DNA of 64,000 bases from the NCBI GenBank assembly GCA_028281445.1, contig JANQJW010000091.1, forward strand, positions 1-64,000, written 5' to 3'. Source of the DNA: Planctomycetota bacterium (lineage in GTDB: Bacteria; Planctomycetota; PLA2; JAEUHO01). Of this stretch, positions 36,241-46,468 are shown piece after piece (position 1 is the first letter of the stretch; each line of letters opens with the position of its first letter). The notes beneath the pieces were generated by a model, which did not search any database, had not been told where the DNA came from, and worked only from the letters and a program-made list of their open reading frames with translations. The position numbers and the translations under genes were made by a program.

Positions 36241-36316
36241 GGGGCACAAGGCCCCTCCCTACAGCCCAAGGACACACGATCGCTAGTTGCTGTAGGGGGG
36301 GCACCTTGTGTGCCCC
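36241..36316. repeat. Palindromic element, second downstream copy
   Basis: The left arm (36241-36265) is identical to that at 34050-34074. The right arm 36289-36316 starts gctgtagggg and ends with ccttgtgtgccccc. It lies between the stop of the second beta-sandwich gene and the stop of the convergent gene at 36323, so it could end transcription from both sides. Confidence 0.7.
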
Positions 36317-36322
36317 CGCGAG

Positions 36323-37219
36323 CTACTTGGTGTCCTGCCACGCCGGATCGCGCAACGACTTGTGATCGTTCCACCAGACCCGGAACTCGCGCATCGAGCT
36401 GAGCGCCTCGCCCTTCTCGTTGACCGGCCGGCCCGCGTAGTGCTGCATTGCGGGAATCACGTACGTCCGGAGCTGATCCCACACTCGCTTGACCGCGGCG
36501 TCCGACGCGCTGTTGTTCAGGCGGTCGGCGACGAGCTCCATGCCGATGTAGGTCTTCCGCAATCGATCGCACACGTAGCGGCGGGTCTTTCCGGGCACGC
36601 CCTGGAACGACGGCAGCGCCTTGAGCGCGCCGACGACGAACACGACCTCGCGAGACTTGGTGTGGACATACTCGTCGGAAAGCCCCATCAACACCGCGTG
36701 GTCGTTCAGCGCGGCAAGCGCGGCGAACCCCGCCTCGATGTGGTCGGCGTTCCACCATTCCTCGTCCCACCGCTTGCGCACGTCCTTGATCCCGGCGCGG
36801 ACCTTCGCAGAGAGGGCCTTGGCCTCCTTGCGGTCGAGCACCTTCGCGGTCTTCGCGAGAAGCTCACCCGCGAACGCGTTGACGTTCGCGCGCAGGTTCC
36901 CACCGGTGCGCCGGTCCTTCTTGGTGAGCAGGAAGGCCCTGAGCAACTGTTTCTCGGCGGCCCGCCGGTACTTCGCGTCGCGGGAGGCGGCGTGTGCCTT
37001 GGAGAGCTCGATCAGCGCCGCCTCGATGTCGTTGTAGTTGGCCTTGCGGTCCTTGAGACGGGCCTTCGCGTCGTCGAGGATCGCCTTGGCCTTCTCGGGC
37101 GGCATCGGATCGGCCGCATTCGCGGGCTTGGCCGGATCGGCGAGCGTCGTCGCGATCCCGGAGGCAGACCACAGCAAGGCGACGCTCAGGACGAGAAAGA
37201 GACCGGATCGAAGAACCAT
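36323..37219 (-). CDS. Secreted helical protein of unknown function
   Basis: This 298-aa exported protein has a clear signal peptide (hydrophobic stretch, cleavage near TLADPAK). The rest is almost entirely helical and charged, with regularly spaced Lys/Arg/Ala (PPEKAKAILDDAKARLKDRK, KALSAKVRAGIKDVRKRW). It ends in a Trp-rich tail (REFRVWWNDHKSLRDPAW). No domain is recognised. The start is fixed by GGAGG 7 nt before the ATG. It is divergent from the next plus-strand secreted protein, and a hairpin (37282-37310) lies between them. Its 3' end abuts the palindromic element. Confidence 0.68.
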   Translation of the reverse strand: MVLRSGLFLVLSVALLWSASGIATTLADPAKPANAADPMPPEKAKAILDDAKARLKDRKANYNDIEAALIELSKAHAASRDAKYRRAAEKQLLRAFLLTKKDRRTGGNLRANVNAFAGELLAKTAKVLDRKEAKALSAKVRAGIKDVRKRWDEEWWNADHIEAGFAALAALNDHAVLMGLSDEYVHTKSREVVFVVGALKALPSFQGVPGKTRRYVCDRLRKTYIGMELVADRLNNSASDAAVKRVWDQLRTYVIPAMQHYAGRPVNEKGEALSSMREFRVWWNDHKSLRDPAWQDTK

Positions 37220-37281
37220 CGGATGACCTCCAGCGAGGACACGGTCCGGGGCCGCTGTCCTCCTGCGGGGACACGTTCGGG

Positions 37282-37310
37282 CGTTTGGTGCGGGGTACCC
37301 CCTTCAAACG
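37282..37310. promoter_or_regulatory. Inverted repeat in divergent promoter region
   Basis: CGTTTG (37282-37287) and CAAACG (37305-37310) flank an inner palindrome GGGGTACCCC. It lies between two divergently transcribed secreted-protein genes, so it could be an operator for both. Confidence 0.35.
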
Positions 37311-37355
37311 CAAGTGCCGGGCCGGTGCCTGCGCATCCTGCGTGAAGGCGGTACC

Positions 37356-38795
37356 ATGCGCCCGGGTGGGCCTTCGATGGTGCATGTGACACGATTCCTG
37401 ACACTCGCGGCATGCGTGCTGGCGCTCGGCGCGGCACCGGACTTCGCGCGTGCCGACGAGCTCGACACGGCGATGAAGCGAGCGAACAAGAAGCTCACGA
37501 GCCGCCTCGTGTCGATCACCAAGTGGGCGGCGGGTAAGCGCATCTCCGGATTCCGTCACCGCACCTTCGAGCTGATCCTCACGATCGATCCGGACCATGC
37601 CCGCGCGCGCGGCGTGCTGGGCTTCAAACGCAAGGGCAAGGACGGTCCGTGGGTGAAGAAGAAGGGCGTGAGCGAGCCGCCGGACTGGGCGGTGAACCTC
37701 GTGCCCAAGGGCGAGGAGAAGATCAAGAAGGCGCTCACGAGCTACCGCGAGGACGTCATCACCGCGCTCGACATGGATCCCGCGCCCAACCCCGCGCGCC
37801 ACGAGGCGATCATGGAGACGCTCGTCGACCTGCTGCCGGACGACGCCGTGCTGCGCGAGCGAAACGGTGATGTCTTCTTCGAAGGCCGCTGGGTGCTGCC
37901 GGAGACGGCGTCCGCCATCAAGCGGCGCAAGGAGCTACGTGCGCTGGGCCGCGAGCTGACCAAGAAGGCCTTCCTCCATGTCGTGGAGGATCCCAAGATC
38001 ATCTCGAACAACTGGCGCTCCGCATGGAAGTCGGATCAACGCTGGGTGTTCGGCGTCGTCCATCACGACGAGAGCCGCGACATCATCAGCTCCATGGAGG
38101 CCGCCGCCGGCATCTGCGCCCACCTGTTCGGCGAACCCGAGGATCCGCTCGGCCCTCTCCAGACGATCGTGCTGACGGACCGGGACCAGGCGCGCGAGAT
38201 CGTCTCGCGCAATCCGAAGTGGAGGACGACGCTCGCAGAGCTCGACATGGTGAGCGGCCTGCATCTGCCGACCGGCGAGTACATGGTCTACCGCTCGAAC
38301 CGGGCGAAGCGGCGTACTGGGCCCGTGCGCCAGGTGATCCAATCCGGGCTCCGCCGTCGCTTCCCGGGTAAGTCGCGCGGCTGGATCACGGAGGGCATCG
38401 GGCAACGCCTGACTTGGTACACGACCGGCTTCCACGGACCGTTCATGGTCAGCCTCGCGCGCACGGAGCGGTTGACCGTGGACGAGGAGGAGCCCGAGCT
38501 GCCGGACTCGGCGCGCGCGTGGCCGCGGGCCGCGGCGAAGGTCCTCACGAAGGAAGGACCTCGATGCGTGGCCGCCGTCCTTACGAAGCGGCTGAACGCC
38601 ATGCGCGCGTCCGACATCCTTGTGGCGTACGGCCTCGCCGCGTTCCTGATCGAGACGCGCCCCAAGCAGTTCGTGAAGTTCGCAGAGGCCACGAAGGCGG
38701 GACACGACGCGGAGGAGATCGTCCGCACGACGCTCGGCGCCGACGACGTGGCGATGTTGACGCGCCGGCTCCGGCGCTGGTTGATGGAGTATTGA
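37356..38795 (+). CDS. Secreted protein of unknown function
   Basis: This exported protein of about 479 aa has a signal peptide (FLTLAACVLALGAAPDFARA). The mature part starts with charged helices (TAMKRANKKLTSRLVS). It has a central region with DVFFEGRWVLPETAS and a C-terminal half with RGWITEGIGQRLTWY, similar in layout to planctomycete peptidase-like proteins (compare the gene at 52655-55600) but without a visible HExxH zinc motif. An inactive peptidase-like fold is therefore possible but not shown. The ATG at 37356 (AAGG upstream) and ATG 37377 are both possible starts. It is followed convergently by ppk1 with a 22-nt gap. Confidence 0.65.
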   Translation: MRPGGPSMVHVTRFLTLAACVLALGAAPDFARADELDTAMKRANKKLTSRLVSITKWAAGKRISGFRHRTFELILTIDPDHARARGVLGFKRKGKDGPWVKKKGVSEPPDWAVNLVPKGEEKIKKALTSYREDVITALDMDPAPNPARHEAIMETLVDLLPDDAVLRERNGDVFFEGRWVLPETASAIKRRKELRALGRELTKKAFLHVVEDPKIISNNWRSAWKSDQRWVFGVVHHDESRDIISSMEAAAGICAHLFGEPEDPLGPLQTIVLTDRDQAREIVSRNPKWRTTLAELDMVSGLHLPTGEYMVYRSNRAKRRTGPVRQVIQSGLRRRFPGKSRGWITEGIGQRLTWYTTGFHGPFMVSLARTERLTVDEEEPELPDSARAWPRAAAKVLTKEGPRCVAAVLTKRLNAMRASDILVAYGLAAFLIETRPKQFVKFAEATKAGHDAEEIVRTTLGADDVAMLTRRLRRWLMEY

Positions 38796-38817
38796 CCACC
38801 GCAGCGCGGCGGAGGGG

Positions 38818-41159
<2,342 letters not shown>

Positions 41160-41163
<4 letters not shown>

Positions 41164-42728
41164 TGGTCGTCCTTCTTCTTTTTCTTGCGCTTCTTGCTCG
41201 CGTTCCGGTCACCGTCCGAGCCAAGGCGCTTCTCGAGGGCATCACAGACAGCCTCGAGAACTCGAACACGAGCATAGCGCTTGTCGTTCCCCTCGACGAT
41301 GAGCCACGGGGCGATTTCGGTGCTGCAGCGCTCCACCATCTCGTTCACCGCGAGCTCGTAGTCGTCCCAGCGCTCCCGATTGCGCCAATCCTCGTCGGTC
41401 AGCTTCCAGGCCTTGTGCGGCGTCTCCCGTCGGGACTCGAAGCGCTGTGCCTGTTCGTCGGGCGTGATGTGGAGCCAGAATTTCAGCAGCACGATCCCGT
41501 GATCGACGAGTTGCTGCTCGAAGTCATTGATTTCGGCGTACGCGCGCCGCCACTCCGGCTCCTGCGCGAACCCCTCGACCCGCTCGACCAGGACACGGCC
41601 GTACCAGCTGCGGTCGAAGATCGTCATTCGCCCGGCGCGCGGCATGTGCCGCCAGAAACGCCAGAGATAGTGATGGGCATTCTCCTCGTCCGTAGGCGCC
41701 GCGATCGAGATGACCTCGTAGTCACGCGCATCGAGGGCAGCCGTGGTTCGACGAATGGCGCCGCCCTTGCCCCCGGCGTCCCAGCCCTCGAAGACCATCA
41801 GCGTGGTGACGCCCTCTTCCTTGGCCCGACGGTGCAGGCGATTGAGACGCGCGTGGCCGTCCTTCAGGCGCTTCGTGTACTCCGACTTCTCCAGCGACTT
41901 GCTCATGTCGAGCTGCGAGAGCACCGTGTGCTGTCGGTCGACGGCTTCGAGCACGCCATGGAGGCCGTCCTCCTCGACGCCGTCGGGGGTCGCCGCCTCG
42001 GGCGCGACCTTCGCCACCTCCTGGCGGAAGCGCCGGGTCATCGCATCCAACAGGATCGTCCCCATCTTGAGACTGCGATAGCGGTGGTCCGAGCCGTCGA
42101 TGATGTGCCAGGGGGCCCGGCCGATGCTGGTGCGCATGATGAGGTGTTCCGCAGCGGACACGAACTTGTCGCGCATCTCGTAGTGTTTCCAGTCGCGCTC
42201 CGTGATTCGCCACGCCTGCGCGGGATCGTCTTCGAGCGCCTCGAAGCGTGCCTTCTGCGCGTCCTTGCCGAGGTGCATCCACAGCTTCACGATCAGCGCA
42301 CCGTCCTCGGCAAGCATGCGCTCGAAGTTCAGGATCCGGTCGAGCTGCTCGTCGAACTCGTCTTCGCCGATGTTGCCGTAGACGCGGTCGAGGAGCGGCG
42401 CGCTGTACCAGGCGCTCAGGAAGATCCCGAGCGTGCCCTTCGGCGGCAGCTCGCGCCAGTAGCGCCAGAACGAAGGCCGCGCGCGGGCCTCCTGGGACGG
42501 GACGCCATAAGCATGCGTGCGGATGAAACGCGGGTCCATCCACTCCAGCAGCAGGTTCGCCGACTCGCCCTTGCCGCCGCCATCGACACCGCCGAACAGC
42601 AGGATCACCGGGTAGCGCTCCTGCATGAGCTGCGCTTGCGCGGAGAGCAGGCTGCGACGCAGATCCGGAACCTGCGCCTTGAACTCCTCCTTGGCGATCT
42701 TGTGGCCGAGTTCAGCCGTTTCGAACAT
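41160..42728 (-). CDS. ppk2: Two-domain PPK2, polyphosphate:AMP phosphotransferase type
   Basis: This is a tandem-domain PPK2 kinase that uses polyphosphate to phosphorylate nucleoside monophosphates. Both halves have Walker A loops: GGVDGGGKGE (46-55) and EGWDAGGKGG (about 316-325). The second half has the intact lid/Walker B FDRSWYGRVLVERVEGF, while the first has the altered FLSAWYSAPLL, as in AMP-phosphorylating PAP enzymes where only one half is catalytic. It ends with a lysine-rich tail (KKRKKKKK). ATG 42728 is preferred over the adjacent GTG because of the GGAGG spacing. It is 12 nt after the ATP-grasp gene and overlaps ppk1. Confidence 0.92.
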
Positions 42729-42740
42729 CACGCCTCCGGG

Positions 42741-44270
42741 TCAACATCCTGCGAGCGCCTCCTGGTCCAAGGTGACCACCGTGTCGCGGTACAGCTGCTT
42801 GGCGGACTCGGGGCTGTCCCCGACACAGACGACCCCGAGCTTGCCGAACTCGGAGATCGCCCCGATGAGGTGGAACATGACGCCCTGCTGCGTGGCGCCG
42901 TGAAAGTGCAAGCCGTCGTCGACGACGATGTCGATGAGGTCGGACGGCGTCAGCTTGCGGTAGTTCGGATTCTTGAGGTTGTCGGACGCGTAGTAGTAGC
43001 GCGGTTGGCCGGTGGCGGTGAGGAAGAGACCGGTTTCCTCGTCGTAGGTCCCGTCCGTGAGGAACTGCAGCATCATGAAGGTGTGCGTGGTGCCGCCCTT
43101 GCGGAGATTGACCTCGATGGCGTAGTGCTTCCACTCGTCGCCCTCGAGCACGGAAACGAAGTCGACGCCGAAGCGTCCGAGCACGCCGCGATCGCGAAGC
43201 ACCTCCGCGACCTTGCGTCCCGCCTCCTGGATGTCGAGGCGGTAGTCGTCCACTGCGGGGAAGGTGCTTCCGAGGAACACCTGTCCGCTCGGGCCGCCGA
43301 GGATCTGGTCGTGCGTGGAGATCATGTTGATCTCGCCGGCCGGATCGATGCGGGCCTGCACGGACGGCGAGCGCTTCTCCGCACCGCTAACCCAGCTCTC
43401 GACGATGCCGCCCATGTCGGCGAACTTGGCGCTGTAGGCGTCCCAGTCCTCGCCGGCGGCTTCGTACTCCAGGCGCGCCGGCAGCTCGCCGCGGATCCAG
43501 CGCCGGAGCCCGGTCGACGCGGGGCAGTCTTCGTAGGAGAAGCGTGCGTTGCCCTCCCCTGACACCCCCTCCTCCAGCTTGACGACCGCGCGCTCGAGCT
43601 GCGGGTTGTGCCACTTGAGCTCGGTCAGCGCATCGACAACCTCTTCGATGTCCGTCAGGCCGTGAAAGCCCTCGGCAACGAGGATGCCCGCGTCCTCGAA
43701 CACCTCTCGGCTTCCGGTCTTGCTGCCGAGGGCGTTCAGCATCGGGTCGCACGCGTACATCGGAATGCCGAGGCGGATCGCCAAGGTGCGCTCGCGCATC
43801 GTGGCGTTGAAGCACGTCATGTGCGCGCGACTCGGATCGGGGATCGCGTCGCGAATGCGTTGCAGCAGCCGCGGACGGTCGAGGATCTTGTCCGCCACCG
43901 TGGCCGGGGTGCTGTCGTGGCACGAGAACATGGTCAGTCGCCGGCGCGCATGGCTGGTCGGCACACCCTGCAGGAGGTGCAGGTAGTAGTCGACGACGGC
44001 GGGGTCCACCGGCATGCTCGTGATGTAGATGACCTTCGTGCGCGGCATGCGCAGCAGCATCAGCATGCACAGCATGCGCTCTTCGTAGTGCTGCACGCCG
44101 CTGATCTTGGCCAGCACCTCCGCGTCGATGCTCAGGCTCGGAACGACGACCACCGTGCGAGGCGCCTTCGGATCCGGGAAGATCTCCCGGTACTGCCAGA
44201 CGAGCTGCTTCTGCAGCTCGTCGAAGCGGCGCATGGCTTCCGTATCCTTCACGGCAGTCGTCGACATCAC
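42741..44270 (-). CDS. PGM1-type ATP-grasp carboxylate-amine ligase
   Basis: This 509-aa protein resembles the ATP-grasp ligase family named after the peptide ligase of pheganomycin synthesis. Signs are an N-terminal Rossmann-like half (TVVVVPSLSID, MPRTKVIYITSMPVD), a central ATP-grasp half with VVKLEEGVSGEGN (phosphate loop), and GRFGVDFVSVLEGDEWKHYAIEVNLRKGGTTH with the metal-binding E-x-N. Family members join a carboxylate to an amine using ATP. The substrate here is unknown; the neighbouring AstE-like amidohydrolase and PPK genes suggest an acyl or amide product linked to polyphosphate metabolism, which is inference. The GTG start overlaps the upstream stop (GTGA). Confidence 0.82.
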   Translation of the reverse strand: MMSTTAVKDTEAMRRFDELQKQLVWQYREIFPDPKAPRTVVVVPSLSIDAEVLAKISGVQHYEERMLCMLMLLRMPRTKVIYITSMPVDPAVVDYYLHLLQGVPTSHARRRLTMFSCHDSTPATVADKILDRPRLLQRIRDAIPDPSRAHMTCFNATMRERTLAIRLGIPMYACDPMLNALGSKTGSREVFEDAGILVAEGFHGLTDIEEVVDALTELKWHNPQLERAVVKLEEGVSGEGNARFSYEDCPASTGLRRWIRGELPARLEYEAAGEDWDAYSAKFADMGGIVESWVSGAEKRSPSVQARIDPAGEINMISTHDQILGGPSGQVFLGSTFPAVDDYRLDIQEAGRKVAEVLRDRGVLGRFGVDFVSVLEGDEWKHYAIEVNLRKGGTTHTFMMLQFLTDGTYDEETGLFLTATGQPRYYYASDNLKNPNYRKLTPSDLIDIVVDDGLHFHGATQQGVMFHLIGAISEFGKLGVVCVGDSPESAKQLYRDTVVTLDQEALAGC

Positions 44271-45487
44271 GGGGACTCCGTCGTGATGTCTCGCGGCGCC
44301 ATGATCAGCTCCTCCCCGTCTTCTCCTTCCTTACGGAAGCCGAGCAGGTGGAAGACCTCGCGAGCCAGCCAGCGCGCGCGCCGGCGATCGACGATGAACA
44401 CACCGGATTTGCCGGGATGGCGCCTGACGCCGGGCAGCCAGTGCACGACCTTCTCGATGTGCACGCGCCGAAGGGCTGCGGAGAGGCGCAGCCAGAACGG
44501 CCGCACGGGCTGGATGACGAAGAACCCGTCCTCCCCCTGCGGCTGGTAGAGCGGCATCAAGATCAGTCCGGATCGGTCGGCGTGCACGTCTTCCTCGCCG
44601 CGCCGCGCGAGGTGCTCGCCCTCCGCAACCGGCTGGAAGCTCGCGTAGCCCGGGTCCATGACGAAGCCGTCGCCTTCTTCGACGGGTTCGCGGTGGCGCA
44701 CCTCGACCACTTCGGGAAGGCCGGCGCTCTCGGATGCAAGGTACGCACGCGCGCGAGCGACCTCGGGTCGCGTCCCCTTCTCGAGCACGCCCGCCGTCTC
44801 CATGCTGATCCAGATCGCGGCCAGCGCACGGTCGACGCTCTTCGGGTCCTGGTGCTGGCCCGACTCGAAGCCGACGGCCGTGATGCCCTTGGTGTTGAGA
44901 TAGCCGAGCAGCGTCCCGGCCAGCTCCTCTTCCAGGCCGAGCACATGCGGGGCGGGGATCTCGAACGCGAGCGCGCGGTTGCGCAGCGTGTCGTCGAATG
45001 TGACGAATGCCGGTCCGTCGCCCGAGGTGCTGTGGAGATCGAAAACGAAGGGCTGGTTGCTGCCGTGGATGGCGTCATGCAGCGCCTTGTCGAGGCTTCG
45101 CAGCTCCTTGTCCTCGCTCTCCACGATCTCTCGCTTCTCGCAGACTCGCTCAATGCGCTCGTACGTCCAAGCGCGGTTGAGGTCGATGTCGACGAAGCGC
45201 TGCCCGCACGCCAGCGCCCGCCGGTTGCCCGTCAGGCCGATGATGCGTCCGCACAGCCCACGCGAGTCCTCGTCGAGGTCGTGGAAGAGACGTTGCAGCG
45301 CCAGGACACCGGAGGGCTCGTTGCCGTGCAGGCCCCCGATGCATATGAGGACCGGACCGCCGGCCGGGCCGGCGGCACCCAGGACGCGCGGGACATCGAG
45401 CTTCATGGTGGCGTCGGGGTCGTACGCGGGCCCGTCCCCGGCGCCACCTTCAGCGCCTTCGAGGCGTTCTTCGAATGCGATCTTCAC
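44267..45487 (-). CDS. AstE/aspartoacylase-family zinc amidohydrolase
   Basis: This protein of about 406 aa belongs to the succinylglutamate desuccinylase/aspartoacylase family. The zinc ligands are in GGLHGNEPSG (51-60; His54, Glu57) and DLHSTSG (His152), with the substrate-binding arginine in DLNRAW. Such enzymes hydrolyse N-acyl amino acids. The C-terminal about 100 residues (PVRPFWLRLSAALRRVHIEKV...) are basic and not part of the usual domain. GTG 45487, preceded by GGAGGG, is the best start; the upstream GTG at 45532 has no ribosome-binding site. It is the first gene of the four-gene operon leading to PPK1. Confidence 0.82.
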   Translation of the reverse strand: MKIAFEERLEGAEGGAGDGPAYDPDATMKLDVPRVLGAAGPAGGPVLICIGGLHGNEPSGVLALQRLFHDLDEDSRGLCGRIIGLTGNRRALACGQRFVDIDLNRAWTYERIERVCEKREIVESEDKELRSLDKALHDAIHGSNQPFVFDLHSTSGDGPAFVTFDDTLRNRALAFEIPAPHVLGLEEELAGTLLGYLNTKGITAVGFESGQHQDPKSVDRALAAIWISMETAGVLEKGTRPEVARARAYLASESAGLPEVVEVRHREPVEEGDGFVMDPGYASFQPVAEGEHLARRGEEDVHADRSGLILMPLYQPQGEDGFFVIQPVRPFWLRLSAALRRVHIEKVVHWLPGVRRHPGKSGVFIVDRRRARWLAREVFHLLGFRKEGEDGEELIMAPRDITTESP

Positions 45488-45702
45488 ATCCCTCCGGTGG
45501 GTCGGGTGGCTGTTGGGTGCGCAGCCCTCCACAGGCAGCGTGGAAATCTGCGCAGGTCTAGCGAGCCGCAGCCGGACCCTTCGGTGCGGAGCACCGCTCG
45601 CTGCGTCTCATCCTGCAAATGCAGTGGCAATTGGAGCCGATTCGCGTGCGGCTGCGCAACCCCGAATCCGCGGTGCGTCAGCCTGCCCTTCTGGCCCCGG
45701 AC

Positions 45703-46458
45703 TTACAGCGTCCGCAGCGACCACACCGCGACGTCGATGCGGCGCGCGAAGTGGAGCAGGGGCTCGGTGTCAGGCAGATCGATGCCCGCCGCCGCCGCCA
45801 TCGTGTTGATCGCGATGTCCGCCTCTCCGGCCTGCAGCGGCCAGGGGACGTGGTGGATCTCGCCGATGCAGGGCCGGCCGCGCCCGTCCACAGTGTAGAG
45901 CGCGTAGCGTTCCGTCAGCCAGTGCTCCAGCGTGCCCGGCTCCGCGAGCGCGACATCGGCAGCCGGTCCGTAGCTGCCTTCGAACACGGCCTCCCGCGCA
46001 CCTCGATGCGTGCGGCGGCTCGCGTAGGCGATGCGCTCTCCTTGCGGATCGCAACGCATGGCCGCGTTGAAGTACGGCAGGTGGAAGCGGCTGCGCGCGA
46101 CGGCGACCGCCACACGATTCGCGGCCTCGAGGCTGAAGAACCAGACGTCGGGCTTGTCGCTGCCCGGGCCGCGCGGCCGGATGTAGGTGCGCACGTTGAG
46201 CTCGGGGAAGCGCGAGAGCCCGGGGACGGCCGGCAGGTAGCGATAGCGCACGCCGCTCATCTGGAACGGCACCACGCCCACGTATCCGGTGCCGTCGTAG
46301 GCATCGATGTCGAACGCCTCCGGAATCAACGGACGCAGCACCTCGATCCGCACGGGCCAATGGGCGAACAGGAGCTGCGACCACGTCTGCGTCATCGACC
46401 ACCGCCCGGCCGGTAGTGCCCAGGGCCGGTGGTCGGTCTGGCGGAGGGACGGATGCAT
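45703..46458 (-). CDS. DUF2071 (YqjF-like) protein
   Basis: This 251-aa protein has the hallmarks of the DUF2071/YqjF family: a WSQLLFAHWPVRIEVLRPLIP start, then GYVGVVPFQMSGVRYR, RTYIRP and the C-terminal EIHHVPWPLQAGEADI. The family has an acetoacetate-decarboxylase-like fold but no assigned activity. There is no signal peptide, so it is cytoplasmic. The ATG is 10 nt after the stop of the VWA/HEAT gene, so it is the last gene of that operon. Confidence 0.8.
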   Translation of the reverse strand: MHPSLRQTDHRPWALPAGRWSMTQTWSQLLFAHWPVRIEVLRPLIPEAFDIDAYDGTGYVGVVPFQMSGVRYRYLPAVPGLSRFPELNVRTYIRPRGPGSDKPDVWFFSLEAANRVAVAVARSRFHLPYFNAAMRCDPQGERIAYASRRTHRGAREAVFEGSYGPAADVALAEPGTLEHWLTERYALYTVDGRGRPCIGEIHHVPWPLQAGEADIAINTMAAAAGIDLPDTEPLLHFARRIDVAVWSLRTL

Positions 46459-46468
46459 CGCCGTGCTC

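Larger units (their letters stand above)
34119..36316 (+). repeat. Tandem duplication, unit B (approximate borders)
   Basis: Second copy of the idi-tail/beta-sandwich-gene/palindrome unit. The idi remnant (ARLTGDCAETFNTYARG against ARLTGDFAETLAPYARG in idi) lies at about 34123-34173 in front of the second gene. It has lost its context, so it is non-coding or at most leader sequence. Confidence 0.75.
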
